Assembly (NCBI GenBank): GCA_031363055.1 | Contig: JANLTP010000085.1 | Span: forward strand, 1-17,935 | DNA: 17,935 nucleotides | Direction: 5' to 3' | DNA from: JANLTP01 sp031363055 | Lineage (GTDB): Bacteria; Pseudomonadota; Gammaproteobacteria; Burkholderiales; Burkholderiaceae_E | Shown here: positions 1 to 7,257 of the stretch, one piece after another | How the letters are laid out: each line of letters opens with the position of its first letter | How positions within the stretch are numbered: the stretch's first letter is position 1 | The notes under the pieces: model-generated | The model's input: the letters and a program-made list of their open reading frames with translations, nothing else | Database searches by the model: none | Told to the model about the DNA's origin: nothing | Translations under genes and position numbers: made by a program

Positions 1-533
1 GGGGTGCCGTGTTCTTTCAGATAGCCGGGCGTCGCCACAATGATCCACGGATTCAATCCCAGATATCGCGAACCCAGGGTTGAATCGGCCAGGCGGCCCA
101 TACGAATCGCCACATCGACGCCCTGCTCGACCAGATTCACATAACGATCGTCGCAACTCAGTTCGACCTGCAATTGCGGATTGGCCTGCATGAATTTCAT
201 GATCATTGGCGCCAGAATCCGTCGACCAAACGCCACCGAGGTCGAAATGCGCAGCGCGCCGCTGACCTGCGTTTGCAACAGACTGGCGACTGAATCGGCC
301 TCCTCGACATGGCGGGTAATCAGCTTGCATTTTTCGTAGTACAGCAAACCAATTTCGGTCGGCGTGATGCCTCGGGTGGTTCGATGCAGCAGCCTTGCGC
401 CCAACTGCTCTTCCAGTCGAGAAATTTGCTTGGTCGCCGCCGGCTGGCCGATCCGCTGTTCCTGCGCAGCTTTGCTGAACGATCCCAAATCCACCACACG
501 AATGAATAGTTGCAGCGCCTTGATTCTGTCCAT
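1..533 (-). CDS. LysR-type transcriptional regulator, C-terminal part cut by window edge
   Basis: Translating the minus strand from the ATG at 533-531 gives about 177 residues starting MDRIKALQLFIRVVDLGSFS, with no stop before base 1. Residues 1-60 form the LysR winged helix-turn-helix (SKAAQEQRIGQPAATKQISR, then LLHRTTRGITPTEIG). From about residue 90 the effector-binding domain begins (SGALRISTSVAFGRRILAP), with the usual GVDVAIRMG segment near residue 148. The family averages about 300 residues, so roughly 120 C-terminal residues lie outside the window. The gene is divergent from gcl, the classic LysR arrangement, which suggests it controls gcl and the hydroxyacid dehydrogenase as well as itself. 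The inducer cannot be read from the sequence. Family assignment is firm; the regulatory target is inferred from position. Confidence 0.93.
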   Translation of the reverse strand, partial: MDRIKALQLFIRVVDLGSFSKAAQEQRIGQPAATKQISRLEEQLGARLLHRTTRGITPTEIGLLYYEKCKLITRHVEEADSVASLLQTQVSGALRISTSVAFGRRILAPMIMKFMQANPQLQVELSCDDRYVNLVEQGVDVAIRMGRLADSTLGSRYLGLNPWIIVATPGYLKEHGT

Positions 534-558
534 GTTGCATGGTACGTCCAGTTGCCGA

Positions 559-575
559 TATTCCAAATTGGAATA
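559..575. promoter_or_regulatory. Perfect 17-bp palindrome, probable LysR operator
   Basis: TATTCCAAATTGGAATA is a perfect inverted repeat around a central A. Its inner 13 bases fit the T-N11-A box of LysR-type regulators. It lies 26 bp upstream of the LysR start and about 120 bp upstream of gcl, where an autoregulatory or activating site would sit. The palindrome is seen directly; binding is inferred. Confidence 0.65.
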
Positions 576-595
576 AAGCAAATGCGCGTTGGGGC

Positions 596-630
596 ACTTC
601 CGAAGTCGGCTGGCTGAATGCAATATGCAT
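596..630. promoter_or_regulatory. Two further short inverted repeats in the LysR-gcl intergenic region
   Basis: ACTTCCGAAGT (596-606) is an 11-bp palindrome. ATGCAATATGCAT (618-630) has 5-bp arms around ATA. Both lie between the 17-bp palindrome and gcl, where activation-site half boxes of a LysR protein are often found. They are short enough to occur by chance, and no convincing -35/-10 pair was seen. Confidence 0.3.
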
Positions 631-697
631 CTCGAAGCGTCAGTCAAAGACCGATACAGAGACACAGAGACGTAGTGACCCACCAAAAGGAAACGCA

Positions 698-2488
698 ATG
701 AGCAAGATGAAGGCAGCAATGGCGGCGGTACTGGTGATGGAAAAGGAGGGCATCACGCAGGCCTTCGGTGTGCCCGGCGCAGCGATCAACCCCTTGTACG
801 CGCAACTGCGCGAGCGCCAGAGCATCGCGCATATTCTGGCCCGCCACGTCGAAGGTGCCTCCCATATGGCCGAGGGCTATACCCGAGCTGCAGCGGGCAA
901 TATCGGCGTGTGCATCGGCACCAGCGGGCCGGCCGGAACCGACATGATCACCGGGCTGTACTCGGCGATTGCCGACAGTATTCCAATTCTGTGCATCACG
1001 GGTCAGGCACCGCGAGCGCGGCTCTTCAAGGAAGACTTTCAGGCGCTCGATATCGAGGCGATTGCCAAGCCGGTCACCAAATGGGCGGTCACCGTTCGCG
1101 AACCGGCGCTGGTGCCACGTGTTTTCCAGCAGGCATTCCACGTCATGCGCTCGGGGCGGCCCGGACCGGTGTTGATCGATCTGCCGATAGATGTGCAAAT
1201 GGCCGAGATTGAATTTGACATCGACACCTACGAGCCGCTGCCGGTCTACAAGCCAGCAGCCACCCGCAAACAGATCGAGCGGGCGCTCGACATGCTGCAG
1301 GCATCGACCAAACCGCTGATCGTCGCCGGCGGTGGCATCATCAACGCCGACGCTTCGGCGCTGCTGGTTGAATTCGCCGAGCTGACCGGTGTCCCGGTCA
1401 TTCCGACCTTGATGGCCTGGGGCAGCATTGCCGATGACCACCCGTTGATGGCCGGTATGTGTGGCTTGCAAACCAGCCATCGCTACGGCAATGCAACCCT
1501 TTTGGCCAGTGATTTTGTGTTGGGTATCGGCAATCGTTGGGCCAACCGCCACACCGGGTCGGTCGATGTCTACACCCAGGGTCGAACCTTTGTTCATGTC
1601 GATATCGAACCCACCCAGATTGGTCGTGTGTTCAACCCGGATCTCGGTATTGCCTCCGACGCCCGACTGGCGCTCGAACTGTTCGTCGCCATCGCTCGCG
1701 AACGCAAGGCGAACGGCGCCCTGAAAAACTACAGCGAATGGGCTTCACGCTGTGCCGAGCGCAAAAAACTCATGCAGCGAAAGACCGACTTCAACAACAT
1801 ACCCATCAAGCCACAGCGTGTGTATCAGGAAATGAACGCTGCCTTTGGCAGAGACACGATTTACGTCTCAACCATCGGCTTGTCGCAAATCGCCGGCGCG
1901 CAGTTTCTGCGCGTCTACGGACCTCGGCAGTGGATCAATTGCGGGCAAGCCGGGCCACTGGGCTGGACCATCCCGGCGGCCCTTGGCGTCGCCGCCGCTG
2001 ATCCGACCCGCACGGTGGTCGGTCTGTCCGGCGACTACGATTTCCAGTTCCTCGTCGAGGAGTTGGCAGTAGGCGCGCAGTTTCGCATTCCGTACGTGCA
2101 GGTGCTCGTCAACAACAGCTACCTGGGCTTGATTCGGCAATCGCAGCGCGGCTTTGAGATGGATTACTGCGTACAACTCGCGTTCGACAATCAGAATGTC
2201 AGCGACCCGACGCTCAAGGGTTATGGGGTCGATCACCAGGCCGTTGTTGAAGGACTGGGCTGCAAGTCACTCAGGGTCACGGATCCTGAAAAAATACGCG
2301 CCGCGCTGATTCAAGCTCAGGCCATGGCCCAGACCTATCGCGTACCGGTGGTCGTCGAAGTGATTCTCGAGAAGGTGACCAATATTGCAATGGGTACCGA
2401 GATCAACGCGATCAACGAGTTCGAGGACATCGAATGTTTGCATCCTGAGGGAAAAGAAGGTTTGATCGCCGCCGGGTTACTTGAGTAA
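698..2488 (+). CDS. gcl: Glyoxylate carboligase (tartronate-semialdehyde synthase)
   Basis: This cytosolic thiamine-diphosphate (ThDP) enzyme joins two glyoxylates to give tartronate semialdehyde and CO2, leading to glycerate. The ATG at 698 has AAAAGG seven bases upstream and gives 596 residues, close to the E. coli enzyme. Translation can be opened upstream to 539, but that extension crosses the promoter region and is rejected. The N-terminal PYR domain shows FGVPGAAINP and LARHVEGASHMAEGYTRA. Residue 51 is Val where most ThDP enzymes carry the activating Glu, the known Gcl hallmark. The central domain spans about 190-330. The C-terminal ThDP/Mg site runs from G445-D446-Y447 to N472-N473. 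The ending (VTNIAMGTEINAINEFEDI) is also Gcl-like. A hydroxyacid dehydrogenase follows on the same strand; hyi, glxR and glycerate kinase are not in the window. Confidence 0.96.
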   Translation: MSKMKAAMAAVLVMEKEGITQAFGVPGAAINPLYAQLRERQSIAHILARHVEGASHMAEGYTRAAAGNIGVCIGTSGPAGTDMITGLYSAIADSIPILCITGQAPRARLFKEDFQALDIEAIAKPVTKWAVTVREPALVPRVFQQAFHVMRSGRPGPVLIDLPIDVQMAEIEFDIDTYEPLPVYKPAATRKQIERALDMLQASTKPLIVAGGGIINADASALLVEFAELTGVPVIPTLMAWGSIADDHPLMAGMCGLQTSHRYGNATLLASDFVLGIGNRWANRHTGSVDVYTQGRTFVHVDIEPTQIGRVFNPDLGIASDARLALELFVAIARERKANGALKNYSEWASRCAERKKLMQRKTDFNNIPIKPQRVYQEMNAAFGRDTIYVSTIGLSQIAGAQFLRVYGPRQWINCGQAGPLGWTIPAALGVAAADPTRTVVGLSGDYDFQFLVEELAVGAQFRIPYVQVLVNNSYLGLIRQSQRGFEMDYCVQLAFDNQNVSDPTLKGYGVDHQAVVEGLGCKSLRVTDPEKIRAALIQAQAMAQTYRVPVVVEVILEKVTNIAMGTEINAINEFEDIECLHPEGKEGLIAAGLLE

Positions 2489-2510
2489 ACGCCGGCCGGT
2501 CTCAAGGAAA

Positions 2511-2559
2511 CGCCTCGCCCTTTGCGCTGACCAACTTGCCTGCGAACAAAGGGCAGGCG
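2511..2559 (+). repeat. Imperfect hairpin between gcl and the hydroxyacid dehydrogenase
   Basis: CGCCTCGCCCTTTG (2511-2524) pairs with CAAAGGGCAGGCG (2547-2559), giving 13 base pairs with one bulged base and a 22-nt loop. No T-run follows, so it does not look like a standard intrinsic terminator. It could modulate transcript stability or expression between the two genes. Confidence 0.4.
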
Positions 2560-2652
2560 CCGCTCTAACGGCAATTCAACCGCGCAAGGCGAGTGCGATA
2601 CTTGCAAGAGTCTCCGCCGGATACCTGCGGCGATACTTCGCCGGATACCCAG

Positions 2653-3798
2653 ATGCGCCTGCAGCAATGTCATAACTTTCATGATTTCCGCAAACTCGCC
2701 CAGCGCCGCTTGCCGGGTCCGATCTTCAACTACATCGATGGCGCGGCTGACGACGAAACCACCTATCGGCGCAATACCGCCAGCTTCGAGCGCGTTGATC
2801 TGGTGCCCAACGTGTTGCGAGGCGTGAAGACCATCGACATGTCGGTCACCGTGATGGGCCAAAAACTGGCCACGCCTTTTTACTGCTCGCCGACTGCCTT
2901 GCAGCGCCTGTTTCATCACCAGGGTGAACGTGCTGTGGCAGCCGCAGCGGCCAGGTACGGCACGATGTTTGGCGTCTCTTCGCTGGGTACGGTCAGCCTC
3001 GAAGAACTTCGCAAGGCCCATGACACACCGCAGGTGTATCAGTTCTATTTCCACAAAGACCGTGGCTTGAACCGCGCCATGATGCAGCGAGCCAAGCAGG
3101 CTGGCGTCAATGTCATGATGCTGACCGTCGACAGTATTACCGGCGGTAATCGCGAGCGTGACCTGCGCACAGGGTTTTCGATTCCGTTCAAGTTAACCCT
3201 GAATGGAGTGGCGCAATTTGTAGTCAAGCCCCGCTGGGGACTTAACTATATCTCGCATGAGCGCTTCAAATTGCCGCAGTTGGATGATCACGTCGACATG
3301 AGCGGCGGTGCAATGTCCATCGGTCGTTATTTCACCGAGATGCTCGATCCGTCCATGACCTGGGAGGATGTCGCCGATATGGTGAAGCAGTGGGACGGGC
3401 AGTTCTGCCTGAAGGGCGTGATGTCGGTTGAGGATGCCAGGCGAGCGGTCACTATTGGCTGTACGGGTATCGTGTTATCGAATCACGGTGGCCGCCAGCT
3501 AGATGGTTCACGCGCAGCCTTTGATCAACTCGCAGAAATTGTCGATGCGGTCGGCGACCGAATCGATGTCCTGATGGATGGCGGCGTCCAGCGTGGCACC
3601 CATGTGCTGAAGGCCCTCTCACTCGGGGCCAAGGCCGTTGGGCTCGGCCGATATTATCTTTATCCCTTGGCCGCCGCCGGTCAAGCCGGTGTCGAGCGCG
3701 CGCTCGGTCAACTACGTACCGAGATTGAGCGCGACATGAAACTCATGGGCTGTTCGACGATCGCGCAACTGACCCGGGCCAACTTGCGTTTCCGTTGA
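2653..3798 (+). CDS. FMN-dependent alpha-hydroxyacid dehydrogenase/oxidase (LldD/glycolate oxidase family)
   Basis: Enzymes of this family oxidise L-2-hydroxyacids (lactate, glycolate, mandelate) to 2-oxoacids with FMN in a TIM barrel. From ATG 2653 the product is 381 residues, the usual family length, starting MRLQQCHNFHDFRKLAQRRL. An in-frame GTG at 2593 would add 20 residues not expected in the family, so 2653 is preferred although its ribosome-binding site is weak. Visible landmarks are Y27 in FNYIDGAADDE, K254 in CLKGVM, and the active-site motif SNHGGRQLDG with H278 and R281. The FMN-phosphate loop follows (DGGVQRGTHVLKALSLGA). It sits 164 bp downstream of gcl on the same strand. Glycolate as substrate, feeding glyoxylate to Gcl, is attractive but only inferred; lactate is equally possible by sequence. 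Confidence 0.92.
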   Translation: MRLQQCHNFHDFRKLAQRRLPGPIFNYIDGAADDETTYRRNTASFERVDLVPNVLRGVKTIDMSVTVMGQKLATPFYCSPTALQRLFHHQGERAVAAAAARYGTMFGVSSLGTVSLEELRKAHDTPQVYQFYFHKDRGLNRAMMQRAKQAGVNVMMLTVDSITGGNRERDLRTGFSIPFKLTLNGVAQFVVKPRWGLNYISHERFKLPQLDDHVDMSGGAMSIGRYFTEMLDPSMTWEDVADMVKQWDGQFCLKGVMSVEDARRAVTIGCTGIVLSNHGGRQLDGSRAAFDQLAEIVDAVGDRIDVLMDGGVQRGTHVLKALSLGAKAVGLGRYYLYPLAAAGQAGVERALGQLRTEIERDMKLMGCSTIAQLTRANLRFR

Positions 3799-3816
3799 AC
3801 CGCCATTTGTTGTCAT

Positions 3817-3867
3817 CCACATTGAAGTGTGATCCACATCCAAGTGTGATGCGCATTGAAGTGTGAC
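3817..3867. repeat. Three tandem 17-bp repeats between convergent genes
   Basis: The units are CCACATTGAAGTGTGAT (3817-3833), CCACATCCAAGTGTGAT (3834-3850) and GCGCATTGAAGTGTGAC (3851-3867). They fill almost all the gap between the convergent dehydrogenase and permease genes. Units 1 and 2 contain CACA...TGTG arms that could form a small hairpin. No T-tract terminator is visible, so the array may be the only 3' structure shared by the two transcripts. Confidence 0.85.
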
Positions 3868-3869
3868 GC

Positions 3870-4775
3870 TCACTCCTTGACCGCACCGGTCAACGAGGAT
3901 ACGTAGTAGTCGACAAACAAGGAATAAAACAGCGCGACCGGCAGTGAACCCAGCAACGAGCCGGCCATCAGCGCACCCCATTGATAAACGTCGCCCGAGA
4001 CCAGTTCGGTGAGGATCGCAACCGGCACAGTTTTCTTCTCACTGCTCTGAATGAAGGCCAACGAATAGATAAATTCATTCCAGGAAAGCGTGAACGAAAA
4101 GATGCCTGCCGAGATCAAACCGGGCACGGCCAGCGGCAGCGTGATTCGCCTCAGAATCTGCAAACGCGTCGCGCCGTCGATCAGCGCACACTCCTCGAGT
4201 TCATAAGGGATCGACTTGAAGTAGCCAATCAACAGCCAGGTGCAGAACGGCACGAGAAAGGTCGGGTAGGTCAGGATCAGCGCCAATGGCGAGTCGAACA
4301 AACCGAGCTGATAAACCGTCGTCGCCAAGGGAATGAACAGGATCGACGGCGGCACCAGGTAGGCGAGGTAAATACCGAGTCCGACATATTGGCTGCCCTT
4401 GAAGCGCAGGCGCTGAATCGCATACGCAGCCAGGACGCTCGAGAACAACGACAGGAAGGTCGCACAAATGGCGACGGTCATCGTGGTCAGCAGCCATTTC
4501 GGGTAAGCGGTCTCGAACAACAACTTATGGATGTGATCCAGCGTTGGACTACCGATCCAAAAGGGGTTGTAGCGTTTGTAGTCGTAGAGCTCGGCGTTCG
4601 GCTTGAACGCCGTGATGGTCATCCAGTAAAACGGAAATAGCAGAATCAACACGAAGCAGGCGAGTGGCAGATAAATCGTCACCATTCGCCGGGCTCGGCT
4701 GTCCCAATCCATCTGATCGGGTGCAACGGTGGCGGTCGATTTCGGTTCGCCGGGCGGTGCCGCTACATCAGTCAT
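3870..4775 (-). CDS. CUT1-type ABC importer permease (MalG/UgpE-like)
   Basis: This is an inner-membrane subunit of 301 residues with about six hydrophobic segments, at roughly 32-55, 95-120, 130-155, 165-187, 218-240 and 268-292. The cytoplasmic EAA loop that docks on the ATPase is seen at about 194-214 (EECALIDGATRLQILRR, then ITLP). The N-terminal cytoplasmic tail and the form of the EAA loop fit the MalG side of the permease pair. Its ATG at 4775 lies upstream of the stop of the preceding permease, an 8-base overlap that implies translational coupling. It is the last gene of the minus-strand operon and ends beside the 17-bp tandem array. The substrate cannot be read from this subunit. Confidence 0.92.
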   Translation of the reverse strand: MTDVAAPPGEPKSTATVAPDQMDWDSRARRMVTIYLPLACFVLILLFPFYWMTITAFKPNAELYDYKRYNPFWIGSPTLDHIHKLLFETAYPKWLLTTMTVAICATFLSLFSSVLAAYAIQRLRFKGSQYVGLGIYLAYLVPPSILFIPLATTVYQLGLFDSPLALILTYPTFLVPFCTWLLIGYFKSIPYELEECALIDGATRLQILRRITLPLAVPGLISAGIFSFTLSWNEFIYSLAFIQSSEKKTVPVAILTELVSGDVYQWGALMAGSLLGSLPVALFYSLFVDYYVSSLTGAVKE

Positions 4776-5727
4776 CGGATTCTCCTTGTTGCCATTTGCG
4801 GCGCGCCAATGCGAAATAGCTGAACAAGGTCGCGACCACCAGGAATGGAATCATCGCAACCGCAATCGCCGCACCCTCGCCCAATTCGCCGCCGGCAATA
4901 CCGCGCTGAAACGCCAGGGTCGCCATCAGGTGCGTCGAGTTGACCGGACCGCCACGCGTGATGGCATAGACGAGCTGGAAGTCGGTGAAGGTGAAGATGA
5001 TCGAGAACGTCATCACGATCGCCAGAATCGGCATCAGCAGCGGTAAGGTGATGAACCGAAACCGTTGCCAACCGGTCGAGCCGTCGAGCAGCGCCGCCTC
5101 ATACAGCGACGGCGAGATGGTCTGCAAGCCGGCCAGCAACGAGATGGCAACGAACGGGATGCCACGCCAGATGTTGGCTGCGATCAGCGACCAGCGCGCC
5201 GGCCAGGTCGAGCCCAGAAAATCGAAGTATTTATCGCGCACACCGAGCACATCTACGGCAAGGTAGGAGACGATCGAGAACTGCGGGTCATAGATCCACC
5301 AGAAGGCAATCGCCGAGAGCACCGTCGGCACGATCCACGGCAGCAAGATAATCGCACGCAGCAGACTCTTGAACGGCAGATGGTTGTTCAGCAGCAGCGC
5401 CAGCCACAGGCCCAGCGCGAATTTTCCGGCGGTCGCTACGGCCGTGTAGAACACGCTGTAGAACACCGCGCTCCAGAATTGCGGATCTTCAAGCAGGTAC
5501 TGAAAATTCTCCAGCCCGACCCACTTGCCCATCTTGCCAATCTTGGTGTCGGTGAAGGATAGCCACAATCCAAGCCCCAGCGGATAGGTCAGGAACACCG
5601 ACAGCAGGCCGCCGGCCGGTAGCAGGCAGACAAAGATCAGAAACGGTTTGTAGTCGAACAGGCGCGCCAACCAACCGGGTTGCGGCCGGTTACGCATCCA
5701 TTCGGACAACGCGACGTCTTGAGTCAT
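4768..5727 (-). CDS. CUT1-type ABC importer permease (MalF/UgpA-like)
   Basis: This is an inner-membrane subunit of 319 residues. A short cytoplasmic N-terminus precedes the first membrane helix (about 28-58). A periplasmic segment containing WVGLENFQYLLEDPQFW follows, typical of MalF/UgpA-type subunits. Further helices lie at about 88-115, 122-147, 180-203, 230-253 and 285-307. The EAA loop is at about 210-229 (EAALLDGSTGWQRFRFITLP). The ATG at 5727 is 60 bp downstream of the binding-protein gene, and the stop overlaps the next permease by 8 bases. Together with the binding protein and ATPase this is a complete four-gene importer. Confidence 0.93.
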   Translation of the reverse strand: MTQDVALSEWMRNRPQPGWLARLFDYKPFLIFVCLLPAGGLLSVFLTYPLGLGLWLSFTDTKIGKMGKWVGLENFQYLLEDPQFWSAVFYSVFYTAVATAGKFALGLWLALLLNNHLPFKSLLRAIILLPWIVPTVLSAIAFWWIYDPQFSIVSYLAVDVLGVRDKYFDFLGSTWPARWSLIAANIWRGIPFVAISLLAGLQTISPSLYEAALLDGSTGWQRFRFITLPLLMPILAIVMTFSIIFTFTDFQLVYAITRGGPVNSTHLMATLAFQRGIAGGELGEGAAIAVAMIPFLVVATLFSYFALARRKWQQGESDD

Positions 5728-5787
5728 AGGGCTCGCGGACTTCGAAGAACGCTGGTCAGGCAGGCGGCGATCACGGGGCGATCATGC

Positions 5788-7116
5788 TCAACGGTAATAG
5801 CGACGGGTGCGCCGCTCGGCTTCCTTGACCGCGTCGGCCGGCGAAGTCTGCCCCGAGGCGACGGACGAGCACATCTGTACCAGCACATACTCAGCGGCTA
5901 CCGTCCCGGCGGACTGCGTGATCGGACCCTTGTAGCCGCTCCAGAACGGGTTGCTCATACCATCGCGATAGACCGCAAGCTTCGGGTCACTGTCCCAAAC
6001 CTTGCTCTTCGCATAAGCCAGCAGCGGATGCGACCAGTAGCCCAAGCAACCGGTCAGCCACGGATCGTACTGCTCGGCCTCCATCATGTACTGCAGATAG
6101 GCCTTGGCGGCATTCGGTGCCTTCGAGTGCTTGAACACCATGCCGTTCAAGATCAGCGCCGATTGCGGCGGCTTGCCGGCGATGCCTGGCGGCAGCGGTG
6201 CATGGTCGGTATCTTCGGCGATCGCGCGGGTCGCCGGATCATTCTTCAGCGCAAAGTACAGGGACACACCATTTGAAGTCAGGTAGAGCTCGTTGGCCGC
6301 GTAAGCGCGATTGTTGCTGACATCGCCCCAAGACAAGGTGCCCGGCGCAAAGGTTGCATAGAGTTCCTTTAGATAGTTGAGCGCTGCCAGCGTCTCCTTG
6401 CTATTGATCGCGACTTTGCCGCCCTCGTCGACCAGGAAACCACCGTGCGACCAGATCAGCCAATTGGCGAAGCCGTTGCCATCGCCGACCGCATTGCCCA
6501 GAGCAAAGCCGGGCAGCTTGTTGATCTTTTTCAACGACTGGCACAACTTCAGAAAGTTGGCATGATCTCCGGGTACCTTCTCGAAGCCGGCCTCCTTCAA
6601 GGCCGAGATACGGTAAACAATCGGGCCGGTCGAGCCGCCAAACGGCAGTCCAATCCAGTTATTGGTGCCGGCCTTCTTGCCGTATTTCTCACCGAGGAAG
6701 GACCAGCCGCCATACTTCTTGCCCAAGTACTCTGCGATGTCGCTGACCTCAATCAGTTTGTCGGTGTAGACGTGCGGATCCTCAGCCCAGCCCAGCACCA
6801 CATCGGGACCGGCGCCGGTATTGGCCGACACGGCGGTCTGTTGCCGAATGTCTTCCCAGCCAACGAAGTCGACGCGAACTTCTACGCCCATTTCCTTGGC
6901 GAATTTGGCGGTATTGGCACGAAAGATGGTTTCATCCGGTTCGACAAAACGGGCCGGCCGCAGGATACGAAGGGATGCGCCTTTTTCTATGTTCAAGGTC
7001 GGCGGTGTCGCCGCGGCCTTCGGAATGGCCTGGGCGTTGACTGTGCGGGTCAGTGCCAGCGCAGCGGCCGCTGCGCTCAGTTTGACCGCTTCTCTACGCT
7101 TGATAATAAAAACCAT
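5788..7116 (-). CDS. ABC transporter extracellular solute-binding protein, family 1 (CUT1)
   Basis: This periplasmic protein captures the ligand and delivers it to the two permeases. It has 442 residues, normal for the family. The start ATG at 7116 is preceded by a strong AGGAGG seven bases away. The N-terminus has a twin-arginine-like signal (KRREAVKLSA, hydrophobic stretch to about 24) with a likely cleavage after VNA at 28, so Tat export is plausible. The mature part shows the type-1 binding fold pattern: NTGAGPDVVLGWAEDPHVYTD near 97-117 and GLPFGGSTGPIVYR near 157-170. The ligand is probably a carbohydrate, polyol or phosphodiester by family, but the neighbourhood does not settle it. A 17-bp tandem array lies just upstream. 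Confidence 0.93.
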   Translation of the reverse strand: MVFIIKRREAVKLSAAAAALALTRTVNAQAIPKAAATPPTLNIEKGASLRILRPARFVEPDETIFRANTAKFAKEMGVEVRVDFVGWEDIRQQTAVSANTGAGPDVVLGWAEDPHVYTDKLIEVSDIAEYLGKKYGGWSFLGEKYGKKAGTNNWIGLPFGGSTGPIVYRISALKEAGFEKVPGDHANFLKLCQSLKKINKLPGFALGNAVGDGNGFANWLIWSHGGFLVDEGGKVAINSKETLAALNYLKELYATFAPGTLSWGDVSNNRAYAANELYLTSNGVSLYFALKNDPATRAIAEDTDHAPLPPGIAGKPPQSALILNGMVFKHSKAPNAAKAYLQYMMEAEQYDPWLTGCLGYWSHPLLAYAKSKVWDSDPKLAVYRDGMSNPFWSGYKGPITQSAGTVAAEYVLVQMCSSVASGQTSPADAVKEAERRTRRYYR

Positions 7117-7150
7117 GTCGATGCCTCCTGTGGCGGCTCGGTTCGAGCCT

Positions 7151-7253
7151 GACTGATTTGACTGCTTGAGGATGTTGCCCCTTGCGACTGTTGATTGCTT
7201 GAGACTGTTGATTGCTGGCGAATACTGATTGCTGGCGAATGACTCCGTTGCAG
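7151..7253. repeat. Degenerate array of 17-bp tandem repeats between ATPase and binding-protein genes
   Basis: The clearest units are GACTGTTGATTGCTTGA (7186-7202), GACTGTTGATTGCTGGC (7203-7219) and GAATACTGATTGCTGGC (7220-7236). Weaker units flank them (7152-7185 and 7237-7253). The array fills nearly the whole 141-bp gap upstream of the binding-protein ribosome-binding site and has the same 17-bp period as the array at 3817-3867. It may affect relative expression of the binding protein, which is usually made in excess. Confidence 0.8.
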
Positions 7254-7257
7254 CGAA

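Noticed and set aside
644..1597. Long open frame (317 codons) antisense to gcl
   Set aside because: It is a shadow of the strongly supported gcl gene, with His/Arg/Gln-rich low-information sequence and no recognised domain.
2593..2652. N-terminal extension of the hydroxyacid dehydrogenase from GTG 2593
   Set aside because: Relatives begin near the CHNFHDF segment. The extension contains a degenerate 24-bp repeat and its AAGG lies only three bases from the GTG.
3817..3867. CRISPR array for the tandem repeats
   Set aside because: The units are contiguous with no spacers, only 17 bp long, and no cas genes are present.
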